From: Lysinibacillus louembei
GTDB taxonomy: Bacteria > Bacillota > Bacilli > Bacillales_A > Planococcaceae
Assembly (NCBI RefSeq): GCF_033880585.1
Contig: NZ_CP137624.1
Coordinates: 3,197,501 to 3,261,500 of the forward strand
Reading direction: 5' to 3'
Length of the DNA stretch: 64,000 nucleotides
In this document: positions 26,160 to 33,774 of the stretch, piece after piece
How the letters are laid out: each line of letters starts with the position of its first letter
Position numbering within the stretch: the first letter of the stretch is position 1
Notes under the pieces: generated by a model
What the model saw: the letters and a program-made list of their open reading frames with translations, nothing else
Databases searched by the model: none
Told to the model about the DNA's origin: nothing
Program-made: the position numbers and the translations under genes

Positions 26160-26436
26160 CAATCTCTTGCTCAGTTAGCCCTGTCGCTCGCTGAATTGTT
26201 TCCATGTCTAAATTTAATGCGATTAGCTCCTTGGCTACTTTCAGCACGCCTTTTTCGATACCTTGTTCAAGCCCTTTTTCTAACCCTTCCTGCAGGCTTT
26301 TTTCACGCACATCATCCAAACGCGCTTCTTCATCTAAAATAGCCTTTAGACGGGATTGGTACGCAATGATTGTATCCGGTGTTTGGCTTAAGCTTTCCCA
26401 TACATTGAATGCTTCTAATAAAGTTTCATCTTTCAT
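26140..26436 (-). CDS. stand-alone C-terminal copy of the neighbouring Rpn nuclease
   Basis: A 98-residue product that starts MKDETLLEAFNVWESLSQ and is nearly identical to the last 106 residues of the full Rpn gene next to it. It differs by loss of eight residues in the EGLEKGLEQGIEKG repeat and by its last residues (LCSE instead of LRKK). It keeps AAGAGG eight bases before the ATG, so it can be translated by itself. It has no nuclease domain. In E. coli a short C-terminal product (RpnS), made from an internal start, inhibits the full-length Rpn toxin; this copy may play that role or may be a harmless duplication remnant. Confidence 0.75.
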   Translation of the reverse strand: MKDETLLEAFNVWESLSQTPDTIIAYQSRLKAILDEEARLDDVREKSLQEGLEKGLEQGIEKGVLKVAKELIALNLDMETIQRATGLTEQEIEKLCSE

Positions 26437-26451
26437 TGCTAATACCTCTTA

Positions 26452-26787
26452 CTACTTCTTACGTAATTTCTCAATTTCTTGCTCAGTTAACCCTGTCGCT
26501 CGCTGAATTGTTTCCATATCCAAATTTAATGCGATTAGCTCCTTGGCTACTTTCAGCACGCCTTTTTCGATACCTTGTTCAATACCTTGTTCAAGCCCTT
26601 TTTCTAACCCTTTTTCTAATCCTTCCTGCAGGCTTTTTTCACGCACATCATCCAAACGCGCTTCTTCATCTAAAATAGCCTTTAGACGAGATTGGTATGC
26701 AATGATTGTATCCGGTGTTTGGCTTAAGCTTTCCCATACATTGAATGCTTCTAATAAAGTTTCATCTTTCATTGCTAATACCTCCAA
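26452..26787 (-). promoter_or_regulatory. internal ribosome site and nested start inside the Rpn gene
   Basis: Within the Rpn frame TTGGAGG (26787-26781) is followed after eight bases by an in-frame ATG (26772-26770), Met221 of the full protein. Starting there would give a 106-residue C-terminal protein. The stand-alone copy downstream begins at the matching Met and keeps a ribosome site at the same distance, which supports real use of this start. Confidence 0.65.
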
Positions 26788-27432
26788 TTCTCGGTAAATG
26801 TCTTGATAGACGTGCTCTTTACGAGCGTCAACCATGCCAAGTAGTAACAGCCACCTCGCTAAAATATCATCCAGTGGTTTGAGCTGCTCTTGATGCCAAG
26901 CACTTAAAAATTTGTTCATTTCGATGAAGTGGATTTCTAATACATCATCCTTTGGCTGCAAGCGCTTCAAAGTCGTATCTTCATACAAATGGTATGTGCT
27001 ATGATAATAATTTTGCTCCTCAAAAACCGTAAAATTACAAATATTAATCGTAATCGTTGGACGCAATGTGCGATAGCCTTTTCCTTTTTGTAGTTGTGCC
27101 GCGTATAAACGAGACCAATAATATAATGTACGCTTTAACATATCTTCTTGATTGGATAGCTGCATCTCGACATTAATCCATTCGCCTTTTTGCGTTTTAA
27201 CAACAATGTCTAAGCGCGACTGCTTATCTTCTTCATACTCGCCACCAGTTTCTTGATTAGCAAATAGCACTTCTTGTATCGTATCACGACCTGTTCGTTG
27301 CAAAATAGCATTTAAAAACACAATCGTAATTTCTTTATTCTTTTCACTACCGAACATTTGTTTAAAGGCGTAATCAACTTTTAAGTCCATTAATTTGTGT
27401 AAAGGAAGCCGTTTCAGTATCTTTCGATTCAT
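26452..27432 (-). CDS. Rpn-family recombination-promoting nuclease
   Basis: Protein of 326 residues (the 'PD-(D/E)XK nuclease family transposase' group). The N-terminal signature is LMDLKVDYAFKQMFGSEKN; the active site is RLDIVVKTQKGEWINVEMQLS (Asp, then ExQ). The C-terminal part carries a degenerate repeat EGLEKGLEKGLEQGIEQGIEKG and a dimerising helical end. Rpn proteins are DNA endonucleases, linked to RecA-independent recombination and phage defence. ATG at 27432 is preceded by AGAGGTG. Inside the gene a second start with its own ribosome site lies at 26772. It follows a Nudix gene by about 30 bases. Confidence 0.9.
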   Translation of the reverse strand: MNRKILKRLPLHKLMDLKVDYAFKQMFGSEKNKEITIVFLNAILQRTGRDTIQEVLFANQETGGEYEEDKQSRLDIVVKTQKGEWINVEMQLSNQEDMLKRTLYYWSRLYAAQLQKGKGYRTLRPTITINICNFTVFEEQNYYHSTYHLYEDTTLKRLQPKDDVLEIHFIEMNKFLSAWHQEQLKPLDDILARWLLLLGMVDARKEHVYQDIYRELEVLAMKDETLLEAFNVWESLSQTPDTIIAYQSRLKAILDEEARLDDVREKSLQEGLEKGLEKGLEQGIEQGIEKGVLKVAKELIALNLDMETIQRATGLTEQEIEKLRKK

Positions 27433-27465
27433 CACAATCACCTCTAATATATTGATTTAACTATA

Positions 27466-27936
27466 TCATACAAGGCGCTTCAAGGACAAAAGATTGATTG
27501 CCTGCAAGAGCGCTAAATCCACTTCATCAATTGCCTCAATTGCTGCTCTCATATCCCATAGTAAAATACAAGCCGTTTCCTCATTTTCAACAAAAGGCAT
27601 CAATTGTTCTATTACCCCATAATATACTGGATTATATTTGACATTATCATTTTGAATATTTCGACTTTTTAGCACCCCATAAAAAGAGAGCTCGGCTGCT
27701 ATTTGTCCCGTTTCCTCATACAATTCTCGAACAGCACATTGTTTCGGTGTTTCATCTGCCTCACAACCTCCCGCAGGCAACTCCCATTGCTTGCGCCAGC
27801 GATTATAGCAAATAAGCCATCTACCCTCGGATTGAATAATAGCATAGGAGCCAGCTAGCTGCTCAAAGCTTGTTAGCTCATGCTCTTGAAGCGGTATAAA
27901 TTTTTGAAATATATATCCATGATTTTTTATTTCCAT
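27466..27936 (-). CDS. Nudix hydrolase
   Basis: Protein of 156 residues with a complete Nudix box, GGCEADETPKQCAVRE followed by LYEETGQ, near residues 56-78. An Arg/Trp-rich strand before it (YNRWRKQWELPAGG) is usual for hydrolases of nucleoside diphosphate derivatives; substrate unknown. GGAGATACC precedes the ATG. It is nine bases after the phosphatase gene in a run zinc-protein, phosphatase, Nudix, Rpn. It is not related to the NrtR-like protein beyond the Nudix fold. Confidence 0.85.
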   Translation of the reverse strand: MEIKNHGYIFQKFIPLQEHELTSFEQLAGSYAIIQSEGRWLICYNRWRKQWELPAGGCEADETPKQCAVRELYEETGQIAAELSFYGVLKSRNIQNDNVKYNPVYYGVIEQLMPFVENEETACILLWDMRAAIEAIDEVDLALLQAINLLSLKRLV

Positions 27937-27945
27937 AGGTATCTC

Positions 27946-28497
27946 CTACTTAATTAATCGTGTTGTAGAAAGCAATTGTTTATTTTTAAACTTCGCTACA
28001 ACTATATCTGGCATTTTCAAGCTTTGCCAAAAATCTATATCATATTTTGGATTAAAATGCTGCAACAACAATGTTAAAATGTTACCATGTATGCCAATGA
28101 TAATCTTTTCATTTTGATGGCGCATTAATAATTCCTCTAGCACTGGTACCACCCGCTGCTGAGCCATTATATTGGACTCTCCGCCATCAAAAAAGAAAGT
28201 TGGCTCTGCCCATACTTTAGCGATGGCACTTGCGAAATCAGGAACACTGCTTTTTGCTAAAATGCGCTCATTCAATGCTTTTTCTTGAGTGATAGCTAGT
28301 TTTTTACTTGCAGCAATCGGTTGAACAGTTTCTACTGCTCTTTGATAGCAGCTAGCATAGATTGCCTGAATATCAATTCCTTCAAATACATTGACTAACT
28401 TTTGTGCCTTTATCCAGCCTTGTTCTGACAATGGGCGATTATACTCATCCGGCGTGTAATGTGAGTGTGCGTGACGTACAAAATAAATAGTGGTCAT
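27946..28497 (-). CDS. histidine phosphatase family protein
   Basis: Protein of 183 residues of the phosphoglycerate-mutase-like superfamily. It opens MTTIYFVRHAHSHY, where RHA is the RHG catalytic motif; further conserved parts are RPLSEQGWIKAQKL, YASCYQRAVETVQPIA, and the second catalytic His in IIGIHGNILTLLL. It probably removes phosphate from a small metabolite. The ATG overlaps the stop of the preceding zinc-protein gene by four bases (ATGA), indicating coupling. Confidence 0.88.
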   Translation of the reverse strand: MTTIYFVRHAHSHYTPDEYNRPLSEQGWIKAQKLVNVFEGIDIQAIYASCYQRAVETVQPIAASKKLAITQEKALNERILAKSSVPDFASAIAKVWAEPTFFFDGGESNIMAQQRVVPVLEELLMRHQNEKIIIGIHGNILTLLLQHFNPKYDIDFWQSLKMPDIVVAKFKNKQLLSTTRLIK

Positions 28498-28727
28498 TTC
28501 ACATATGCCTCTGGTATCGGTTTGTCTGGTCTTTGTGGACAATAACGACAGTTGGGGTCTGTGCATTTCTCTTCAAGCCATTTATTGCAGTAGGCACAAA
28601 AATAAGCATCGTATTGATCGTTGCGAATTTTCGGGTTGCCACATTGCTCACAGCGCTCTGCTAAAATGTATCCTTCGATTTTAAAATTATTAATCACGAC
28701 ATAATCGCCCTCTTGTTGAATTTTCAT
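28494..28727 (-). CDS. 77-residue zinc-binding hypothetical protein
   Basis: Contains CEQCGNPK, CAYCNKWLEEKC and CRYCPQRPDKP, seven cysteines in pairs, so at least one zinc site is likely. The N-terminal 20 residues are not Cys-rich (VVINNFKIEGYILAERC). TGGAGG precedes the ATG. First gene of a four-gene run that ends with the Rpn locus; the family is not recognised. Confidence 0.75.
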   Translation of the reverse strand: MKIQQEGDYVVINNFKIEGYILAERCEQCGNPKIRNDQYDAYFCAYCNKWLEEKCTDPNCRYCPQRPDKPIPEAYVK

Positions 28728-28810
28728 TTATTTACCTCCACGATGTGAAATATATGTAAAAATTAGAAATATCAAATTCTATTTTGCTATAAATTCCTAT
28801 TTTTTGCAAA

Positions 28811-28847
28811 TGAAAAAAGAGCCACTTCGTAAAGTGACTCTTTTTCA
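28811..28847. terminator. terminator after metE and its small partner gene
   Basis: AAAAAGAG(C)CACTT and AAGTG(A)CTCTTTTT form a hairpin that begins right after the stop at 28848; T runs are present on both strands. Confidence 0.85.
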
Positions 28848-29039
28848 TTACAGCGCTTCTCCGATTAATTCACGTACCACATTATCATAGGCTCGACGAA
28901 TCTCAGCTTGGTCTGCTCTATCCTTCGCCACTAATTGTGCTACTTGCTCAGACAAAGTTAGTGAAGCTCCGTTAAGCTGAATTTGCATAATATTTGCTTT
29001 TAATACTTGCTCGTAATGTTTAACTATTTGCTGGTCCAT
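28848..29039 (-). CDS. 63-residue hypothetical protein downstream of metE
   Basis: Starts MDQQIVKHYEQVLKANIMQ at the ATG at 29039 with AAAGAGGTG upstream, and ends at the terminator. The sequence is soluble, helical, with many Gln, Ala and Val and no cysteines or motif that I recognise. It lies 13 bases beyond the metE stop, so it shares the B12-controlled transcript. Confidence 0.65.
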   Translation of the reverse strand: MDQQIVKHYEQVLKANIMQIQLNGASLTLSEQVAQLVAKDRADQAEIRRAYDNVVRELIGEAL

Positions 29040-29052
29040 CGTGTACACCTCT

Positions 29053-31344
29053 TTAAATCACTTGCTCGATTTGCTGACGCAATGTTTTGGCTGCTTGCAC
29101 CATATTGGCAAGTGCCGCCACTGTTTCAGGCTCTTTGCGCGTTTTTAAGCCACAGTCTGGATTGACCCAAAATTGATTGCGTGCTAACACTTGCAAGCTG
29201 TCTTGCATAATTGTTAACATTTCTGCTTCGCTTGGCACACGGGGGCTATGAATATCATAAACGCCTAAGCCGATGCCTTTATCGTATGGGTTATGCTGCA
29301 ATGAGTTAATTAATTCGCCATGACTTCTCGATGTTTCAATGGAAATAACATCAGCATCTAAGGCGCTAATTGGCTCAATGAAATCGTTGAACTCGCAATA
29401 GCACATATGTGTATGAATTTGCGTTTCATCCTTGACGCTTGCTGTTGCTAATTTAAATGCCCCTACTGCCCATTCTAAATAAGCATTCCAATTTTCTTTA
29501 CGCAGCGGTAACCCCTCACGTAATGCAGGCTCATCCACTTGAATAATCGAAATACCTGCTTCCTCCAGAGATTCAATTTCTTTTCGTAGCGCTAATGCAA
29601 TTTGATATGTGACATCTTTACGTGCAATATCATCACGCACAAACGACCAATTTAAAATCGTTACCGGACCTGTTAACATCCCTTTCATATGACGCTTTGT
29701 TAAGCTTTGTGCATACACCGTTTCCTTCACTGTCATGGGTGCCTCGAATGCTACATCACCATAAATAATCGGTGGTTTGACACAGCGAGAGCCATAGGAC
29801 ACGACCCATGCATTTGTTGTAAATGCGAAGCCTGTTAGCTTTTCACCAAAATACTCCACCATATCTGTACGCTCAAACTCGCCATGCACAAGCACATCAA
29901 TATCCAGCTCCTCTTGGATGGCAATCCAGCGTGCTGTTTCCTGCTCTAAAAAGGCATTGTACTCCTCATTTGTTAAATTGCCTTTGCGCCATGCGTTGCG
30001 CTTTTGCTTGACTTCATCAGACTGTGGGAAGCTACCAATTGTTGTTGTTGGGAAAAGCGGCAATTGCAGTGCCTTTTGTTGAATAGCTAAACGTTCTATA
30101 AATGGCGTGCTGCGCTCAAAATCTGCTTGCTCAATTGTTTGAACCGCTTGCTGAACTACTTTGTTGTTGCGAATCGGATGATTTTTCAAAGCTTCAATCG
30201 CCTTCATACTAGCAGAAATAGCCGTTGATTCTTGTCCTTGTAAATTGGCAACCACCTCTACAATTTCTACTGCTTTTTCATCTGCAAAAGCGAGTGCATC
30301 GAGCAGCACCTTATCTAGTTTTGTCTCAAATTTCGTTGTAATCGGTGCATGCTGTAAATGACAAGAAGGCTGAATCCATAGCTCCTTTGCACCTGAAAGC
30401 TGCTCGATTGCCTGTATCATTGTCTTCACTTCGGCTAAATTTGCACGCCAAATATCACGTCCGTTAATCACACCTGCCGCTAGCACTTTGTCGCTTGGGA
30501 AGCCATGCTGACGCAATGCCTGCATATTATCCTGATAGCCATGCACAAAATCAAGTCCGATACCTTGCACTGGTAGCTGAACAAGCTGCTCATAGGCTGA
30601 TAACGACTCAAAATACGTTTGCAGCATAATGTTCACTTCAGGTGCTGCTGTTGTAAGCTGTCCATATATTTCTTGTACAAGTTGAATTTCCTCTTGATTT
30701 AACGTGGTAACAAGGGCAGGCTCTTCAAGCTGCACCCATTGTACGCCAGCTGCTGCTAATTCCTTGATTACTTGTATATACAAAGGTAATAAGGCTAAGA
30801 CAAAGGATGCCTTCGATACGCGGTCATAGCCTTTCGTTAGCTTGATAAATGTATAAGGACCAATAAGCGTTGGCTTTGCTGTAATATCAAATGCTGCCTT
30901 TACTTCAACAAAATGCTTCAATAAAGTATTTTCTGTAAGCTGTAATGTCTGTCCTTCATATTCTGGCACAATATAGTGATAATTTGTATTAAACCATTTC
31001 GTCATTTCACAAGCAACGGCATCTTTATTTCCACGTGCCATCGCATAATATGTTGCTAAATCGACTTTGCCACCTTGCCAATTAAAACGCTTTGGTACCA
31101 GTCCAAACATTACCGCTGTATCTAGTATGCGGTCATAGTTGGTAAAATCGCCAACCGAAACTATGTTCAAGCCAAGCTGTAATTGCTTTTCAATACGACT
31201 TAAACGAATTTCCTTTTGCTGTGTGACAAATTCGTCTTCTGTTAATTCCTGCTTCCAAAACTTCTCCAATGACTTTTTCCATTCGCGATTTTCTCCGATA
31301 TACGGATAACCAATTGCTGTTGCTACATATGCCATGCTTTTCAT
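29053..31344 (-). CDS. metE: B12-independent methionine synthase
   Basis: Protein of 763 residues, the usual length, transferring methyl from 5-methyltetrahydropteroyl-glutamate to homocysteine. Two homologous barrels are present; zinc ligands are seen in HTHMCYCEF (His and Cys) and in NPDCGLKTR (Cys), and the folate motif in FPTTTIGSFPQS near residue 430. Start taken at the ATG at 31344 after AGAGAGG, with an alternative Met three codons on; a longer open frame into the leader crosses both terminators and is not coding. Expression is governed by the cobalamin riboswitch at 31526-31692. Confidence 0.97.
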   Translation of the reverse strand: MKSMAYVATAIGYPYIGENREWKKSLEKFWKQELTEDEFVTQQKEIRLSRIEKQLQLGLNIVSVGDFTNYDRILDTAVMFGLVPKRFNWQGGKVDLATYYAMARGNKDAVACEMTKWFNTNYHYIVPEYEGQTLQLTENTLLKHFVEVKAAFDITAKPTLIGPYTFIKLTKGYDRVSKASFVLALLPLYIQVIKELAAAGVQWVQLEEPALVTTLNQEEIQLVQEIYGQLTTAAPEVNIMLQTYFESLSAYEQLVQLPVQGIGLDFVHGYQDNMQALRQHGFPSDKVLAAGVINGRDIWRANLAEVKTMIQAIEQLSGAKELWIQPSCHLQHAPITTKFETKLDKVLLDALAFADEKAVEIVEVVANLQGQESTAISASMKAIEALKNHPIRNNKVVQQAVQTIEQADFERSTPFIERLAIQQKALQLPLFPTTTIGSFPQSDEVKQKRNAWRKGNLTNEEYNAFLEQETARWIAIQEELDIDVLVHGEFERTDMVEYFGEKLTGFAFTTNAWVVSYGSRCVKPPIIYGDVAFEAPMTVKETVYAQSLTKRHMKGMLTGPVTILNWSFVRDDIARKDVTYQIALALRKEIESLEEAGISIIQVDEPALREGLPLRKENWNAYLEWAVGAFKLATASVKDETQIHTHMCYCEFNDFIEPISALDADVISIETSRSHGELINSLQHNPYDKGIGLGVYDIHSPRVPSEAEMLTIMQDSLQVLARNQFWVNPDCGLKTRKEPETVAALANMVQAAKTLRQQIEQVI

Positions 31345-31374
31345 CAACCTCTCTTTGTCATTTTTAAAGTGCGC

Positions 31375-31407
31375 AAAAAAGCCATTTTCCTTTGATGGAA
31401 AATGGCT
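31375..31407 (-). terminator. second intrinsic terminator of the metE leader
   Basis: Minus strand: AGCCATTTTCC, a six-base loop, GGAAAATGGCT and six T. It lies about 30 bases before the metE start, in the expression platform of the riboswitch. Confidence 0.88.
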
Positions 31408-31423
31408 ATAAATTCGAACATTG

Positions 31424-31453
31424 CAAAAAAACACGAAATGGGTGCTCCATTCG
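31424..31453 (-). terminator. first intrinsic terminator of the metE leader
   Basis: Minus strand: CGAATGG, a loop, CCATTTCG with one bulged base, then TGTTTTTTT. It stands 20 bases before the second terminator, giving a tandem pair. Confidence 0.7.
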
Positions 31454-31525
31454 CTATTGTTTGATCGCTCGTACTCGTAACAATTGTTACTTTTCACCAC
31501 CTATTTCCACGTAGGTATTTGGTGT

Positions 31526-31692
31526 GTACTAGATGTTGGCAGGTCTCCTGGCTTATCATCACTGCGCCTCACAGCCTTCCCAGTTTCTCACCAGTGGCAT
31601 TTGTGATTTGCTCCGATTTACAGTTGCGGGACAGCGTCGGATTCGCACCGACTTCCCTTTTAAGTCAAGCTTTCGCTTGACACCAAATCTTA
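31526..31692 (-). ncRNA. cobalamin (AdoCbl) riboswitch controlling metE
   Basis: On the minus strand the conserved blocks occur in order: GGGAAGTCGGTGCGAATCC, CGCTGTCCCGCAACTGTAA, the core GCCACTGGTGAGAAACTGGG and the closing GCCAGGAGACCTGCC (B12 box region). It precedes tandem intrinsic terminators and metE, so B12 binding should stop transcription of the B12-independent synthase. The plus-strand frame that crosses it is a shadow. Confidence 0.96.
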
Positions 31693-31784
31693 CACATTAT
31701 TCAATTGTGCTATTACTGTATCATACTTTTAAATGAAAATGCTATCTTTTCTTAATATTTTTATTTCTTTACTATACTTTAATA

Positions 31785-31814
31785 GGCTGTCTGAAAATGG
31801 ATTTTCAAACAGCC
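31785..31814 (-). terminator. terminator of the corrinoid operon
   Basis: GGCTGT(C)TGAAAA and TTTTCA(A)ACAGCC flank a short loop, eight bases past the stop of the last gene of the run. The T run is imperfect. Same family as other GGCTGTCTGAAAA hairpins here. Confidence 0.65.
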
Positions 31815-31822
31815 CCTTCCCT

Positions 31823-32647
31823 TTATTTACGCTTCAAAAATAACAATGCCAGTATTGCAAGCACTGCAATAATAATTGCGGGCATAAGCCATTTGCTTTT
31901 CGTATTGTCCTCTGCCACTGTCTGCTCTAGCTGAACATATTGCAAGGCAGCCTCATCATTTGATTGCTGCTCAGCATGGTGATGCCCATGACTACTATTG
32001 CTCGTTGTAAAATAAGACAGCTCTACCCTTTTACCAGCCCACTCTTCTGCATTATCCGTCTGTGCAGATATGCGTGGATGTCCTGATAACAAATAGTCTT
32101 TGCCATCAATTGTGAGTGTCACAGCGCCATCCGCTGTTTTCACATCATCAATCACACCTGTAGGTCCTTCCATAAAGCCGCCCATCTGTACTAGCGTATG
32201 TCCGCCCATATCCTCATTTAAATGCTCAACAATAAAATCGATATACTGTGCCTTTGTTAATGTTGCCTCAGGCTTGTCCAGCTTGAGTTTTTTATGGAAC
32301 AAGGCTGCATTAAGCTCACCATATGTCAAATCGCCTTGCAAGGAGGACACATATTCCTCCTGCAAGCTCGCATTGGCTTGTTGCTCAAAATTATCCCCTT
32401 CTAAATGGAAAAAGCCTGCAAGCCACGCCGCAAACTCCATGCGCGACAAATTTTCATCCTGCCCTAGCTTCATATCCTGACCATTATAGCCAAGCAAGCC
32501 TAAGCTATTTAATAATAATATTTTTTGTGCATTTTCAGCTGTGGGTGCTACATCCTCATACATATTGTTTTCTGTCACAGTATGCGCTTCTACGCTTTGT
32601 ATTACACATAAAAAGCATACCGCTACAAGCATCATTATTTTTTTCAT
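31823..32647 (-). CDS. secreted SLH-like protein with C-terminal membrane anchor
   Basis: Protein of 274 residues with a signal peptide (VCFLCVIQSVEA), an N-terminal region with S-layer-homology-like blocks (MYEDVAPTAENAQKILLLNSLGLLGYNG; LSRMEFAAWLAGFF), a middle beta region (VIDDVKTADGAVTLTIDGKDYLLSG), a His cluster SSHGHHHAEQQ near residue 220, and a membrane span ending LLFLKRK. It would be anchored outside the membrane. It follows the cobC-like gene by 59 bases with no terminator between, so it may be part of the corrinoid operon. Function unknown. Confidence 0.7.
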   Translation of the reverse strand: MKKIMMLVAVCFLCVIQSVEAHTVTENNMYEDVAPTAENAQKILLLNSLGLLGYNGQDMKLGQDENLSRMEFAAWLAGFFHLEGDNFEQQANASLQEEYVSSLQGDLTYGELNAALFHKKLKLDKPEATLTKAQYIDFIVEHLNEDMGGHTLVQMGGFMEGPTGVIDDVKTADGAVTLTIDGKDYLLSGHPRISAQTDNAEEWAGKRVELSYFTTSNSSHGHHHAEQQSNDEAALQYVQLEQTVAEDNTKSKWLMPAIIIAVLAILALLFLKRK

Positions 32648-32706
32648 TTGATTCCCTCCTACTTTTTCAGTATAACGTACAAATGTGAGGGAAGTTTGAA
32701 ATTACT

Positions 32707-33774
32707 CTATAGAAAAAATTGCTCCATCGCTTGTTGGAAGGCGGTCATTTTATATGGCTCCTTTAGGGCAAGGCGGAACCATGCTCCGTCCATGCCTACA
32801 AAATTTTGCGTGTGGCGCAATACAATGCCTTTTTTCAATAATGCAAAATAAAACTCTGTTGGGTCATAGCAAGAAGGCAAACGAAATGCTATATAGTTTG
32901 TTTCACTATTTGTCACAGTACAGCCATGCTCCTTTAGCCAATGTGTCACTTTTGTGCGCATTGCTGTCGCTTGTTGCCTTGAATTTTCACAAAATTCCGC
33001 TTCTTGCAATGCCTGCATCCCAAGCGCCATCGAGGGCGCACTGACATTCCAATGCGGTAGCTCTAGCTTTAAATTAGCAGCGTGCTGTGTAATCGCATAG
33101 CCTAGTCTAACACCTGCCATACTATACATTTTTGTCATCGAACGCAGTACAACTAGATTGTTGAATGATGCTACCAAATCAATAACGGATTGTGATTCAT
33201 CTGTCCAATCCATAAATGCCTCATCTACAATTAACTCACAGCCTACTTGTTGCCCATATTGTAGCAATTCCAACAGCTTTGACCTAGGTGTCACCACGCC
33301 AGTTGGATTGTTCGGATTACAAATATAAACCGCCTCTGCGCCTATCATCGCTCGCTTTAATCGTTCCATTGGTAGTACATAGCTCGTTAGCTCCTCCACA
33401 ATAAGCGATTGAATGCTTGCATGCTGCTGCATTAACGTTCGCTTATATTCAGAAAAAGAAGGCTCCACAATAATAACAGGCTTTGACCTATAGCGTTTTG
33501 CTAATGCCATTATGATTTCCGCTGCGCCATTGCCTATGACAACATGCTCTGCTAGCACATGATGATGTCTCGCCAAGTCGCTACGCAAAGGCTCAGCATC
33601 CTCATGTGGGTATAGCGCGATTTGCTCAAATGCCGCTGACCATACCTCCTGAAAGCTTGCTGGTGGCCCTAAAAAATTGACATTTTCGCTTAAATCAACA
33701 ATTTGTGCAGGCATCTCTAGTTGTAGCTGCTGGTATAATGTAGCTGGATTAGCTCCATGTGCGGGATATCGCAT
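32707..33774 (-). CDS. threonine-phosphate decarboxylase-like PLP enzyme (CobC/CobD type)
   Basis: Protein of 355 residues of the histidinol-phosphate aminotransferase fold. It opens PAHGANPATLYQQL and DLSENVNFLGPP, typical of L-threonine-O-3-phosphate decarboxylase, which makes aminopropanol phosphate for the cobamide tail. The PLP Lys is in RSMTKMYSMAGVRLGY near residue 216. Naming differs between species (CobD in Salmonella, CobC in others), so no symbol is given. It overlaps the end of cbiB by 26 bases. Confidence 0.88.
   Translation of the reverse strand: MRYPAHGANPATLYQQLQLEMPAQIVDLSENVNFLGPPASFQEVWSAAFEQIALYPHEDAEPLRSDLARHHHVLAEHVVIGNGAAEIIMALAKRYRSKPVIIVEPSFSEYKRTLMQQHASIQSLIVEELTSYVLPMERLKRAMIGAEAVYICNPNNPTGVVTPRSKLLELLQYGQQVGCELIVDEAFMDWTDESQSVIDLVASFNNLVVLRSMTKMYSMAGVRLGYAITQHAANLKLELPHWNVSAPSMALGMQALQEAEFCENSRQQATAMRTKVTHWLKEHGCTVTNSETNYIAFRLPSCYDPTEFYFALLKKGIVLRHTQNFVGMDGAWFRLALKEPYKMTAFQQAMEQFFL

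Noticed and set aside
31345-31500. Extended metE start 52 codons upstream
   Set aside because: The extension crosses two intrinsic terminators in the riboswitch expression platform and has no ribosome site; the Met at 31344 gives the normal length.
31533-31736. Plus-strand 67-codon frame opposite the riboswitch
   Set aside because: It is the complement of a conserved RNA element.
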